64,000 nucleotides of DNA from Pseudocitrobacter sp913778145 (GCA_035726825.1 JALNTX010000007.1:124001-188000); one strand, 5' to 3'. Shown: positions 42,775 through 52,116, counted from the stretch's first letter. A program made the numbers and translations. The notes: a model not told the origin generated them from the letters alone.

Positions 42775-43674
42775 ATGGATAAAATTCACGCAATGCAACT
42801 GTTCATCCGCGTGGCGGAACTGGAGAGTTTCTCCCGCGCCGCCGACACCCTCGGCCTTCCTAAAGGTAGCGTATCGCGCCAGATTCAGGCGCTCGAAAAC
42901 CAGCTCGGCTGTCGTCTGCTGCACCGCACCACGCGCCGCGTGCAGCTAACGCAGGACGGCATGGTCTACTACGAACGCGCCAAAGACCTGCTCAGCAATC
43001 TGGAAGAGCTCGACAGCATGTTCCAGAGCGACCCCAGCAGCGTGAGCGGGCGGCTGCGCGTCGATATGCCCGTTGCCGTAGCGCGAAATGTGGTCATTCC
43101 CCGCCTGCCCGCGTTTTTGCAGCACTACCCCGGCATTGAGCTGGAACTGAGCAGCAGCGACCGCCTGGTGGATGTCATTCGTGAAGGATTCGACTGCGTG
43201 GTGCGCGTGGGCCATCTGAAGGATTCAGGATTAATCGCCAGGCCGCTCGGCAAACTGACAGTGGTAAACTGCGCCAGCCCGGATTATCTGGCGCGATTCG
43301 GTTATCCAGAAGCGCTGGAGGCACTCGAGGACCATGCGGTGGTGCATTACGCCACCAGCCTCGGCGTGCGCCCTCAGGGGTTTGAAGTGGTGATAGATAA
43401 CACTACGCGATGGGTGAAAACCGGCGGCGTGCTGACGGTCAACAGCACCGAAACCTATCACGCCGCCTGCCTTGCCGGGCTGGGGATTATTCAGGTGCCG
43501 CGCGTTGGCGTGCGGGAGGCGTTGCGCAGCGGTAAGCTCATCGAAATTTTGCCGCAGTACCGCGCGGAGCCGATGCCGGTATCGCTGATTTATCCCCATC
43601 GCCGCAACCTGTCGCGTAGGGTACATCTTTTTATGGAATGGCTAACCGAGGTGATGAAAGAGTACGTTGATTAG
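42775..43674 (+). CDS. yhjC: LysR-family regulator YhjC
   Basis: A 299-residue LysR regulator starting MDKIHAMQLFIRVAELESFS, with the DNA-binding domain reading RAADTLGLPKGSVSRQIQALENQLG (about 20-44). Length and sequence fit E. coli YhjC (299), though identity is moderate. The effector domain runs from about 90. In E. coli yhjC has been linked to curli control; here it is paired with a divergent SDR gene, which may be its main target. Confidence 0.88.
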   Translation: MDKIHAMQLFIRVAELESFSRAADTLGLPKGSVSRQIQALENQLGCRLLHRTTRRVQLTQDGMVYYERAKDLLSNLEELDSMFQSDPSSVSGRLRVDMPVAVARNVVIPRLPAFLQHYPGIELELSSSDRLVDVIREGFDCVVRVGHLKDSGLIARPLGKLTVVNCASPDYLARFGYPEALEALEDHAVVHYATSLGVRPQGFEVVIDNTTRWVKTGGVLTVNSTETYHAACLAGLGIIQVPRVGVREALRSGKLIEILPQYRAEPMPVSLIYPHRRNLSRRVHLFMEWLTEVMKEYVD

Positions 43675-43725
43675 CACGGTCTATAATTTAGTGATAGTAA
43701 ACAAGAGAAAAGGAAAACCGACCTG

Positions 43726-44754
43726 ATGACGCCGGAAAATGACGTAAAACGTCCTACTCAGGAACTGGAGCACGACCCCATCAAAGCCATTGATACTGAA
43801 ACGCATCGGGCCCCCGAGGAGCCCGGAAAAGCCACGCAGGCGCTGAACAAAGTCACCCATACCGCACAGAAGATTCAGCAGCAGCCGATCATCGCCCACC
43901 TGCTTCGCGCCGCTGAGCGCTTTAACGATCGCCTGGGCAATCAGTTTGGCGCCGCCATCACCTACTTTTCGTTTCTGTCGATGATTCCGATTCTGATGGT
44001 GTCCTTTGCCGCAGGCGGTTTTATCCTCGCCTCGCACCCGACGCTGTTACAGGATATCTTCGATAAAATCCTCACCAACGTGAGCGACCCGACGCTTGCC
44101 GCGACGCTAAAAAGCACCATCAACACCGCCGTCCAGCAGCGTACCACCGTCGGTTTAGTGGGGCTTGCGGTGGCGCTCTACTCAGGCGTGAACTGGATGG
44201 GCAACCTGCGTGAGGCCATCCGCGCGCAATCGCGTGATGTGTGGGAACGTACACCGCAGGATCAGGAAAAAATCTGGGTTAAATACCTGCGCGATTTTGT
44301 CTCGCTGATCGGCCTGCTGATTGCGCTGATTGTCACCCTGTCGATTACGTCGGTTTCCGGCGCGGCGCAGCAGATGATCATTTCGGCTCTCTATCTCGAC
44401 AGCATTGAGTGGCTGAAACCGGCCTGGCGGTTGATTGGCCTGGCGATTTCCATTTTTGCCAACTATCTGCTCTTCTTCTGGATCTTCTGGCGACTGCCGC
44501 GCCACCGCCCGCGCAAAAAGGCGCTAATTCGCGGTACCTTCATTGCGGCGATTGGCTTTGAGGTGATTAAAATCATCATGACCTGGACGCTGCCTGCACT
44601 GGTAAAATCCCCGTCCGGCGCGGCGTTTGGTTCGGTTCTGGGGCTGATGGCGTTCTTCTACTTCTTCGCGCGTTTAACGCTGTTCTGCGCGGCGTGGATT
44701 GCCACCGCCCAGTACAAAGATGACCCGCGCATGCCGGGTAAAACCCACCGTTAA
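43726..44754 (+). CDS. yhjD: YhjD, YihY/BrkB-family inner membrane protein
   Basis: A 342-residue polytopic membrane protein, E. coli YhjD (about 337). The charged N-terminus (about 1-60) is followed by six membrane segments; the family block FGAAITYFSFLSMIPILMVSFA is at about 75-96. In E. coli a point mutation in YhjD bypasses the need for Kdo on lipid A, suggesting a link to lipid export. It begins 51 bases after yhjC, possibly co-transcribed. Confidence 0.93.
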   Translation: MTPENDVKRPTQELEHDPIKAIDTETHRAPEEPGKATQALNKVTHTAQKIQQQPIIAHLLRAAERFNDRLGNQFGAAITYFSFLSMIPILMVSFAAGGFILASHPTLLQDIFDKILTNVSDPTLAATLKSTINTAVQQRTTVGLVGLAVALYSGVNWMGNLREAIRAQSRDVWERTPQDQEKIWVKYLRDFVSLIGLLIALIVTLSITSVSGAAQQMIISALYLDSIEWLKPAWRLIGLAISIFANYLLFFWIFWRLPRHRPRKKALIRGTFIAAIGFEVIKIIMTWTLPALVKSPSGAAFGSVLGLMAFFYFFARLTLFCAAWIATAQYKDDPRMPGKTHR

Positions 44755-44760
44755 TGTACG

Positions 44761-44800
44761 ATCGGGCTGAATGAAAATGCAAAATTTCAGCCCGATTCAT
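44761..44800 (+). terminator. Hairpin after yhjD
   Basis: An 11-bp perfect stem ATCGGGCTGAA/TTCAGCCCGAT with a loop of about 14 bases; only a weak T-run follows. Confidence 0.7.
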
Positions 44801-45026
44801 CATTTCAGCAGATAAATCCAGTTAGTAACTTTTTTTTAACCGAAAACCAGTTTTATCCACTAACATGTAAATTCTGTGAAGCATTTCATAGAAGCGATTT
44901 CGCTGGCTTAAAAACTATCCACTTTTTGCCCTTTTTTCACGCGCCCGCCCCGCCTGTTACAGATTGAAATGTCGATTTTGCTATGTCTAATATGGCCGTT
45001 CGTTCGCTATAAAATAAGAAAAGACT

Positions 45027-46349
45027 ATGCAAGCTACCGCCACAACGCTCGATAACGAACAAGACATCGCACCGGTTAACTCACGTAATAAAGTCGTCGT
45101 CGCCTCACTCATCGGCACCGCCATCGAGTTCTTCGATTTCTATATTTACGCCACCGCTGCGGTGATTGTTTTCCCGCACATCTTCTTCCCGCAGGGCGAC
45201 CCGGCCGCGGCCACGCTCCAGTCGCTGGCAACCTTCGCCATTGCCTTCGTCGCGCGACCGATTGGCTCCGCGCTGTTCGGCCACTTTGGCGATCGCGTCG
45301 GGCGTAAAGTGACGTTAGTGGCCTCGCTGCTGACGATGGGGATTTCCACGGTAGTGATCGGCCTGCTGCCGGGCTACGAAACCATCGGCATTCTGGCGCC
45401 GATGCTGCTGGCGCTGGCGCGTTTTGGTCAGGGGCTGGGATTAGGCGGTGAATGGGGCGGCGCAGCGTTGCTGGCAACGGAGAACGCCCCGCCGCGTAAG
45501 CGCGCACTGTACGGTTCATTCCCACAGCTGGGCGCGCCTATTGGCTTCTTCTTTGCCAACGGCACCTTCCTGCTGCTCTCCTGGCTGTTAACCGACGAGC
45601 AGTTCATGAGCTGGGGCTGGCGCGTACCGTTTATCTTCTCTGCGGTTCTGGTGATTATCGGGCTGTATGTTCGCGTGTCGCTGCATGAAACGCCGGTGTT
45701 CGCGAAAGTCGCCGCCGCGAAAAAACAGGTTAAAGTGCCGATGGGCACGCTGCTGACGAAGCACGTGCGCGTCACGGTTCTCGGTACCTTTATCATGCTG
45801 GCGACCTATACGCTGTTTTACATCATGACCGTTTACTCCATGAGCTACAGCACCGCCGCCGCGCCAAATGGTCTGGGTCTGCCGCGTAATGAAGTGCTGT
45901 GGATGCTGATGCTGGCGGTGATTGGTTTTGGCGTGATGGTGCCGATTGCCGGGCTGCTGGCCGACCGTTTTGGCCGTCGTTCCAGCATGATTGTCATTAC
46001 CTCGCTGATTATTCTCTTCGCCCTGTTCTTCTTCCAGCCGCTGCTGGGTTCCGGCGAGCCGTCGCTGATTATGCTGTTCCTGCTGATTGGCCTGAGCCTG
46101 ATGGGGCTGACGTTCGGCCCGATGGGCGCACTGCTGCCGGAGCTGTTTCCGACGGAAGTGCGTTATACGGGGGCGTCGTTCTCTTATAACGTGTCATCGA
46201 TTCTTGGCGCGTCGGTTGCGCCGTATATCGCCGCCTGGTTACAGGGCAGCTACGGGTTGTATTACGTTGGCGTTTATCTGGCAGCAATGGCGGCATTGAC
46301 GCTGATTGCGCTGCTGCTGACGCATGAGACGAAGCATCAGGCGTTGTAA
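45027..46349 (+). CDS. yhjE: MFS transporter YhjE (metabolite:H+ symporter type)
   Basis: A 440-residue transporter of the MHS subfamily, same length as E. coli YhjE. It has twelve hydrophobic segments, the loop motif GHFGDRVGRK between helices 2 and 3, and RFGQGLGLGGEWGGAAL in helix 4, as in ShiA and ProP relatives. The second-half motif LADRFGRR is also present. The substrate is not known. It is followed at once by a palindromic repeat. Confidence 0.94.
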   Translation: MQATATTLDNEQDIAPVNSRNKVVVASLIGTAIEFFDFYIYATAAVIVFPHIFFPQGDPAAATLQSLATFAIAFVARPIGSALFGHFGDRVGRKVTLVASLLTMGISTVVIGLLPGYETIGILAPMLLALARFGQGLGLGGEWGGAALLATENAPPRKRALYGSFPQLGAPIGFFFANGTFLLLSWLLTDEQFMSWGWRVPFIFSAVLVIIGLYVRVSLHETPVFAKVAAAKKQVKVPMGTLLTKHVRVTVLGTFIMLATYTLFYIMTVYSMSYSTAAAPNGLGLPRNEVLWMLMLAVIGFGVMVPIAGLLADRFGRRSSMIVITSLIILFALFFFQPLLGSGEPSLIMLFLLIGLSLMGLTFGPMGALLPELFPTEVRYTGASFSYNVSSILGASVAPYIAAWLQGSYGLYYVGVYLAAMAALTLIALLLTHETKHQAL

Positions 46350-46353
46350 AAAT

Positions 46354-46458
46354 CCCCTCACCCCGCCCTCTCCCACAGGGAGAGGGAGAAAACCGCACAA
46401 ACTTAACAATTAGCACCGTCGGTCCCCTCTCCCTGTGGGAGAGGGTTAGGGTGAGGGC
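46354..46458. repeat. Paired long palindromic repeat, copy 3
   Basis: CCCCTCACCCCGCCCTCTCC...GGGAGAGGG, linker GAAAACCGCACAAACTTAAC, then CCCTCTCCC...GGGTTAGGGTGAGGG. It lies between the convergent genes yhjE and yhjG. Confidence 0.87.
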
Positions 46459-46479
46459 ATCAGCGCGCACCGTCCAACA

Positions 46480-48537
46480 TCAATGCTTCATCTGCGACAA
46501 AATCGTCTGGCACTGATTCACATCCCCTTCTGACGGCGAAATCAACGCCAGCAGCGCCGCGGCTGGTGTAACGAGCGTTGCCAGCGCCGCGGCTACCGCG
46601 CCACGGGCAATCAGCGGCCCGGCTTTTACGCCTGCCTGCGGGTTCTTGAAGCTGCCGCGCACATACAGCGGTGAGCGCAGGGTAATGATACGAATTCCCT
46701 TACTTTCCGGGTCAATCGTCAAATCGAGCTGCTCTGAAGCGAAGCTGGCGGTGCCGGTCACGTTAATCAGCGCGTTTTCCGTATCGAAGGCAAAAATCTG
46801 CGGACGCGCCACGCCGTTCACAATATCGAGGTTGGCCGCCGCGCAGTTCACGCGCACTTCATCGTCGCCAAAAATCTGCCCGACGATAAAGTTACCGACG
46901 TTCAGCCCGACAATCTCCATCAGGTTACGGCTGATAAGCCCATCGTTCATCAGCAGCTTCAGGTTGCCGTTACTGTTGCCCAGCAGCGCGGCTACGGAAT
47001 TCCCGGTGCCGCGGAACTGCGCATCCCCGTTCATTTCACCAAGCGTTTTCTGCATTAGCTCGACGTTGGGCATCAGCTCTTTAAGCTTCAGGCGACGCGC
47101 CTGAATATCGGCCTGCCCGCGCATAGGTTTACGGTCACCTTCCAGATGGATATTGCCGCTGATCGTGCCGCCCGCCAGCCCCAGTTTGATCGGTTGCAGA
47201 CGCAAATCGGCATTTTTGAGAATGATGTGCGTGGACAAGTCACTGATCGGCAAGGAGCTGCCGTGCTCAATACGTCGTCCTTTAAAGCGCACATCCGCAT
47301 CCATCACGTTCCATTTGTCGGTTTCGAAACGGTCATAAGGCAACACTTTGTCAGCAGGCTGAACCGTGGCTTCCCCTTTACGCGCCTCAGCGCTTTTCGC
47401 TTTTTGCGCGCCTTTCCCGGAGTCCACGCCAATCAGCGGGCCTAAATCCGCCAGCCGAAGCTGACGCGATTCCAGGTCACCTTCCAGTTTCGGACGCGGT
47501 TTCCCGGTGGTGTAGGTCAGCGAGCCGTGGATATCGCTGTCGCCGATGCGGCCGTTGAATTTGCGATAGTCAAAGACGGACGACCTTTCGCTGTCGATTT
47601 TCGCCACCAGCCGACCATCCGTTTCGAACGGCGGCGTGTCCGGCAGCAGTACGCCGGTGAGATCGTAGAGATCGCTCAGGGAGTCGCCGGAGAATTTAAG
47701 CTGCAGATCGACCCCGCCCATTTTCATAGGATCGTTGACCGCGCCCACAAACGCCACACGCGTATTGCCGGATCGGAAATCAGCCTGCACCGGGAAAGGC
47801 TGCCCTTCACCACGCAGCGCCAGCATGCCGCCAATCTTACCGGTACCGGTAAGCGGTTCACCGCGATAGCGCCCCTGTGCTTTCAGGCCGAACACATAAT
47901 CCCCGGCTTTGGCGTTATCGCCCTTTACTTTGCTACCGGTCACTTCGCTAAACGGCAGCGGTTTGCCGAGCGGATCGACCAGGATCTCAATGTCTGCCTT
48001 GCTCACTTTGTCATCCACGGTAATGCGCCCGCGATCGAACAAAATATTATCCAGCCGGAATGACCACGCCGACGGCTGGGCGTTTTTCTCGTCCTTACCG
48101 TCGCCGATATTGAAGGTCCAGTTATTTTTCTTTTCAGAGAGGCGAATCAGGCGCGCGTCGGGTTGTTCCAGCTTAATCCACGGCAACCAGACCGTTTTAG
48201 TGAGCAGGGCGAGCGGTGCGAGCGTGGCTTCAACGCGCGGGAGGTGCACCATGGTGACGTCCGGGATATCCGGCGGGTTGCCGAGCATGATGTCTTCAGC
48301 GTGCACATGCGGCCAGGGGATCCAGCTTCGCCAGCCGGTTTCCTGCTTCTGACGCTCCCACACCACGCCAAGATCGCCGCGAATAGCGAAGGGCCGATGC
48401 AGTTCTGTGGAGACTTTTTCGTTGATGGTTGGCTTCAGCCGGTTCCAGTCGAAGGTCGCAATAATTATCACCAGCAGGATAATCAGGGCCACTAATACCC
48501 CTGCGGTGATGGCAATCGCTTTGCTTAATTTCGTCAC
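46480..48537 (-). CDS. yhjG: YhjG, AsmA-family envelope protein
   Basis: An AsmA-like protein of 685 residues from the GTG at 48537 (VTKLSKAIAITAG). This start aligns with the E. coli start and has AAGGAG spaced 5 bases away; a GTG at 48564 would add 9 residues. One N-terminal membrane anchor (about 7-25) is followed by a long periplasmic region with the AsmA N-domain (DWNRLKPTINEKVS) and the conserved C-terminal part (GTASFASEQLDLTIDPESKGI). Larger AsmA relatives (YhdP, TamB, YdbH) move phospholipid to the outer membrane; a similar role is inferred only. Confidence 0.92.
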   Translation of the reverse strand: MTKLSKAIAITAGVLVALIILLVIIIATFDWNRLKPTINEKVSTELHRPFAIRGDLGVVWERQKQETGWRSWIPWPHVHAEDIMLGNPPDIPDVTMVHLPRVEATLAPLALLTKTVWLPWIKLEQPDARLIRLSEKKNNWTFNIGDGKDEKNAQPSAWSFRLDNILFDRGRITVDDKVSKADIEILVDPLGKPLPFSEVTGSKVKGDNAKAGDYVFGLKAQGRYRGEPLTGTGKIGGMLALRGEGQPFPVQADFRSGNTRVAFVGAVNDPMKMGGVDLQLKFSGDSLSDLYDLTGVLLPDTPPFETDGRLVAKIDSERSSVFDYRKFNGRIGDSDIHGSLTYTTGKPRPKLEGDLESRQLRLADLGPLIGVDSGKGAQKAKSAEARKGEATVQPADKVLPYDRFETDKWNVMDADVRFKGRRIEHGSSLPISDLSTHIILKNADLRLQPIKLGLAGGTISGNIHLEGDRKPMRGQADIQARRLKLKELMPNVELMQKTLGEMNGDAQFRGTGNSVAALLGNSNGNLKLLMNDGLISRNLMEIVGLNVGNFIVGQIFGDDEVRVNCAAANLDIVNGVARPQIFAFDTENALINVTGTASFASEQLDLTIDPESKGIRIITLRSPLYVRGSFKNPQAGVKAGPLIARGAVAAALATLVTPAAALLALISPSEGDVNQCQTILSQMKH

Positions 48538-48604
48538 GCTCGCTCCTTTTATGAAATTCCTCACCTCTCATAAAGATAGCTGAGGGAGAAGAGAGCGGCG
48601 TAAA

Positions 48605-49378
48605 TCAGGAAAATGCTATTACCACATCGTCGAGCGTTTTCATCGGAACCGGGCGGGAAAGAAAGTAGCCTTGCGCCGCAAAGGCGGGCGATTCCTGCAC
48701 ATCCTGCCACTCCTCCTGGGTCTCCACGCCTTCCACTATCACACCGCGGCAGTAGCGGTTCATCAGCTGTAGCAGCATGGTAAAAAGATTTCGCCCTTCA
48801 GGGGTTTTGCGCAGCATGATAAACAGGTCGCGGGCCACTTTGATGTAGTCGTAGCGCACTTCACTGAGCGATGAGAAGTTTGCCATGCCCGTGCCAAAAT
48901 CATCGAGCCACAGCGGGCCGAACTCGCAAATTGAGGCATACGACGATTCCTGCGGCAGACGCGTATGCTCGACTAATTCGAAGCGCAGCCAGTCGAGTGG
49001 CTCAATCATATTTTTTAGCGTCTGATCCTGCTGCATCGCCATCAGCGTGGGGCCATCTACGTTGACCGACGCCAGAATCTGATTCTGCGCAAAAAATTCC
49101 TGCTTCAGCATCAGCATGTGCAACTGCTCTTTTAACACCGCAATTCGTTGGCTGACGGGCACTTCAGAGAAATAACGGTCGGGCGCAATGCGTTGTGAGG
49201 GATGATTGGGATGCGTTACCACCGTCAACACTTCAATCGCCATCAGGCGGCCCTCAGTGGTGTAGATGGGCTGGTAAGTGTAGGCGCGTTCACACTCCAG
49301 CCAGTAGTGCTGTGCCTGCAGATTCGCGAGACCTGGCTCAGGAATGCTCAACTGCGGGATGACCGGCGTTAACTTCAT
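48605..49378 (-). CDS. pdeH: Cyclic-di-GMP phosphodiesterase PdeH (YhjH)
   Basis: A 257-residue stand-alone EAL domain enzyme that cleaves c-di-GMP and so keeps motility on and cellulose off. The ATG at 49378 (MKLTPVIPQ) has AGGAAG spaced 5 bases. The EAL signature is EVL in AIEVLTVV (about 48-55); downstream FELVEH, LDDFGTG and EGVETQEEW contain the metal and catalytic residues. A FliA promoter lies upstream, so expression should follow the flagellar cascade. It sits in the same gene block as the cellulose operon. Confidence 0.96.
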   Translation of the reverse strand: MKLTPVIPQLSIPEPGLANLQAQHYWLECERAYTYQPIYTTEGRLMAIEVLTVVTHPNHPSQRIAPDRYFSEVPVSQRIAVLKEQLHMLMLKQEFFAQNQILASVNVDGPTLMAMQQDQTLKNMIEPLDWLRFELVEHTRLPQESSYASICEFGPLWLDDFGTGMANFSSLSEVRYDYIKVARDLFIMLRKTPEGRNLFTMLLQLMNRYCRGVIVEGVETQEEWQDVQESPAFAAQGYFLSRPVPMKTLDDVVIAFS

Positions 49379-49425
49379 TTCAGCTTCCTGTTGCAATGAG
49401 GGATCGATTGGAACTCGTCAACAGG

Positions 49426-49452
49426 TTATCGGCGGGTTAAAGGAGAACTTTA
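49426..49452 (-). promoter_or_regulatory. FliA (sigma-28) promoter of pdeH
   Basis: Read leftward: TAAAGTTC (49452-49445), an 11-base spacer and GCCGATAA (49433-49426). Only one base differs from the TAAAGTTT-N11-GCCGATAA consensus. It is about 50 bases upstream of the pdeH start. Confidence 0.9.
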
Positions 49453-49493
49453 TGCGCAAAAATTTGCGCTAACACGCGCTAGCTCAAAAAAAT

Positions 49494-49512
49494 AATGGAA
49501 CGATGTTTTAAT
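49494..49512 (+). promoter_or_regulatory. Candidate KdgR operator of kdgK
   Basis: AATGGAACGATGTTTTAAT resembles the KdgR consensus (AATGAAACATTGTTTCATT type) with a few mismatches. It lies about 70 bases upstream of kdgK, which belongs to the KdgR regulon in enterobacteria. Confidence 0.55.
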
Positions 49513-49581
49513 ATAGTTGACCACTAAAACAGCGCAGCGCACACTAGCGCTAATATTTCGATTCAGATCAGGTTCACGACT

Positions 49582-50511
49582 ATGTCTAAAAAAATTGCCG
49601 TGATTGGCGAGTGCATGATTGAGCTGTCCGAGAAGGGCGCAGACGTAACCCGCGGCTTTGGCGGCGACACCTTAAACACGTCGGTGTATATCGCCCGTCA
49701 GGTTGATGCCGCAGCGCTGCGCGTTGACTACGTTACGGCACTGGGCACCGATACGTTCAGCCAACAAATGCTGGATGCCTGGAGCGCTGAAAACGTCGGC
49801 ACCGGGCTGATTCAGCGCATGAGCAACCGCATGCCGGGCCTCTACTACATCGAAACCGACGACACCGGCGAGCGCACGTTCTACTACTGGCGCAACGAAG
49901 CCGCGGCCAAATTCTGGCTGGAAAGCGATGAAGCCGCCGCGATTTGCGAAGAGTTAGCCACTTACGACTATCTCTACCTGAGCGGAATAAGCCTGGCGAT
50001 TTTAAGCCCGACCAGCCGTGAAAAACTGCTCTCTCTGCTGCGCGAATGCCGCGCTAACGGCGGGAAAGTCATTTTCGACAACAACTACCGTCCGCGCCTG
50101 TGGGCCAGCAAAGAAGAAACCCAGCAGGTTTACCAGCAGATGCTGGAATGCACCGACATCGCCTTCCTGACGCTCGACGACGAAGACGCGCTGTGGGGCG
50201 AGAAACCGGTTGAAGAGGTGATAGCGCGTACCCACGCGGCAGGCGTACAAGAAGTCGTGGTGAAACGCGGCGCCGAATCCTGCCTGGTGGCGATTGCAGG
50301 CCAGGACGTGGTGGATGTTCCTGCGGTGAAACTGCCGAAAGAGAAAGTGGTAGATACCACCGCAGCGGGCGATTCTTTCAGCGCGGGTTATCTGGCGGTG
50401 CGTTTGACTGGCGGCGATGCAACAGCAGCGGCGCAACGTGGTCACCTGACCGCCAGCACCGTGATTCAGCATCGCGGCGCGATTATTCCGCGCGAGGCGA
50501 TGCCGGCTTAA
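49582..50511 (+). CDS. kdgK: 2-keto-3-deoxygluconate kinase
   Basis: PfkB-family kinase phosphorylating 2-keto-3-deoxygluconate in hexuronate breakdown. At 309 residues it is the E. coli length. The N-terminal motif GECMIELSEKG and FGGDTLNTSVYIARQ (about 29-43) match the sugar-binding side. The C-terminal PfkB signature VDTTAAGDSFSAGYLA (about 257-272) contains the catalytic Asp. It is monocistronic and divergent from pdeH. Confidence 0.97.
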   Translation: MSKKIAVIGECMIELSEKGADVTRGFGGDTLNTSVYIARQVDAAALRVDYVTALGTDTFSQQMLDAWSAENVGTGLIQRMSNRMPGLYYIETDDTGERTFYYWRNEAAAKFWLESDEAAAICEELATYDYLYLSGISLAILSPTSREKLLSLLRECRANGGKVIFDNNYRPRLWASKEETQQVYQQMLECTDIAFLTLDDEDALWGEKPVEEVIARTHAAGVQEVVVKRGAESCLVAIAGQDVVDVPAVKLPKEKVVDTTAAGDSFSAGYLAVRLTGGDATAAAQRGHLTASTVIQHRGAIIPREAMPA

Positions 50512-50518
50512 GGGCAAG

Positions 50519-50623
50519 CCCCTCACCCCGCCCTCTCCCAGAGGGAGAGGGAGAAAAACCGCACATACTTAACCTTTGGCACAATCGGTCCCCTCTCCCT
50601 CAGGGAGAGGGTTAGGGTGAGGG
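50519..50623. repeat. Paired long palindromic repeat, copy 4
   Basis: CCTCACCCCGCCCTCTCCCA...GGGAGAGGG, linker GAAAAACCGCACATACTTAA, then CCCTCTCCCTCAGGGAGAGG...GTGAGGG. The loop bases differ from the other copies (AGA/TCA in place of ACA/TGT) but remain self-complementary. It sits between convergent kdgK and yhjJ. Confidence 0.87.
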
Positions 50624-50628
50624 TTGTG

Positions 50629-52116
50629 TTACTGTGGCGGAATATCCGACACTTCCTGACGCACGTCATCCCCGCTTACCGGTTCTGCCGCCGCAGGCGC
50701 TGCCATTACGTTATCCCACGTTGCCTTCAGTTCCTTCATGTTATGCTCCGGCTCACCGGCAGGCTGCTGCAAAATCAGCGCCATATCCTGCGACAGCTGG
50801 CTGCGCAGATCCTGGTTCACCATATCAAGCGTTAACGTATCAAGGAAGTTCTGGCGCAGCTGCTGATACTGCTCTGGCGCGATATCCACAACCTGATTCT
50901 GCAACGAACGCATGCGCTGGCTCATCAGCACATCGGTGTCGGTGCGCGCGTAAGTTGCGAACAGTTTTTGCAGCTCGAGTTTTTTCTGCGCCACCAGCGC
51001 ATCAAACTCTTCGACCGGCAAACCCTTTTCGCGGACTTCCGCCAGCTCTTTCGCCACCACGCCCAGGTTTCCATCGAGCTTATCAGCAGGAGAATCCAGG
51101 TTGATGGAGCACTGAGCGCGCAGATACAGCACCCGGCAATCAAAGCCTAATGCGATGTCTTTCGCGTTGTTTTTGCTCAGTTTCTGCTGAACGTGCCAGA
51201 ACAGCGCTTCACGCGCGAGGTCTGCACGCCAGTAGCGCAGCATCGCCGCAGAGTCGCGAATCGGTTGCCATGGGGTATCCCACATCAACGACAGACGATC
51301 CTGGGTAACGTTTTTGGTCATGATGCTGACCGCTTCCGGGCGCAGCGGCGAAAGCGTCGGCACTGCCGCAGGCGTTTCGCGTTTGCCCTTCAGTTCGCCG
51401 AAGGTTTTGTTGATTTGCTCGGCAACCGTGCGGCTATCGACATTACCCACCACAATCAGGGTCATCGCATCCGGCGTGTACCATTTCTGGTAGAACGCTT
51501 TCACCTGCTCGGCATCCACCGGGCGCTTCAGCGGCTCTGCCGGATCGTGACCCAGCATAGTGGAGCCTTTCAGACGATAGCGCCACCAGCCGTCTTTGGT
51601 ATCCTGCGGCCAGGTTGCTACCATATCCTGTGTATTCAACGCATGTTCGATGGTTTGCGGCGTAATTGATACGCTGGTGCCCGTGCTGGCAAGCCAGGAG
51701 AGTGACTCTTTCAGTAAGTCGGTACGGTTATTCGGCAAGCTTAAATTAAAGTGGGTATATTCATAGGAAACGATCGCGGGCGGCAGCGGTCGTTTCGGGT
51801 CGATGCCCTGCTGCCACAGTGAGCGAGCCTGCATCGGTTGTAAGCTTCCGCTTTGCGTCAGCGCAATGCGGGGAATGAGGTGGCTGTAGCCGGTTTGTTG
51901 CGCGCTTTCAGAGAGCGAGCCGATATTCACCACCAGCCGGATTTCAACGCGATCGCTGGGACGCTGAGGTGTGGAAAGCACCTGCCACTGAAAACCATTA
52001 GCCAGGGTACCCTGTTGCCAGGCGGGATCGGGCTGTAGCGCCTCTGCCTGCACATAACCCGCTGTCGCCATCATCAGCAAACTGCCAGCTAAGAGTCGAA
52101 TTTTTGTGCCCTGCAT
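50629..52116 (-). CDS. yhjJ: YhjJ, M16-family peptidase-like periplasmic protein
   Basis: A 495-residue M16-fold protein with a signal peptide (MQGTKIRLLAGSLLMMATAG, cleavage after VQA). The zinc site of active M16 enzymes (HxxEH) is not seen at the expected place, which reads GYSHLIPRIALT; a single His remains and the Glu is missing. The second M16 domain with ARTDTDVLMSQRMRSLQNQV is present. It is probably inactive, like E. coli YhjJ. The ATG at 52116 is used; the longer frame lacks support. Confidence 0.93.
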   Translation of the reverse strand: MQGTKIRLLAGSLLMMATAGYVQAEALQPDPAWQQGTLANGFQWQVLSTPQRPSDRVEIRLVVNIGSLSESAQQTGYSHLIPRIALTQSGSLQPMQARSLWQQGIDPKRPLPPAIVSYEYTHFNLSLPNNRTDLLKESLSWLASTGTSVSITPQTIEHALNTQDMVATWPQDTKDGWWRYRLKGSTMLGHDPAEPLKRPVDAEQVKAFYQKWYTPDAMTLIVVGNVDSRTVAEQINKTFGELKGKRETPAAVPTLSPLRPEAVSIMTKNVTQDRLSLMWDTPWQPIRDSAAMLRYWRADLAREALFWHVQQKLSKNNAKDIALGFDCRVLYLRAQCSINLDSPADKLDGNLGVVAKELAEVREKGLPVEEFDALVAQKKLELQKLFATYARTDTDVLMSQRMRSLQNQVVDIAPEQYQQLRQNFLDTLTLDMVNQDLRSQLSQDMALILQQPAGEPEHNMKELKATWDNVMAAPAAAEPVSGDDVRQEVSDIPPQ

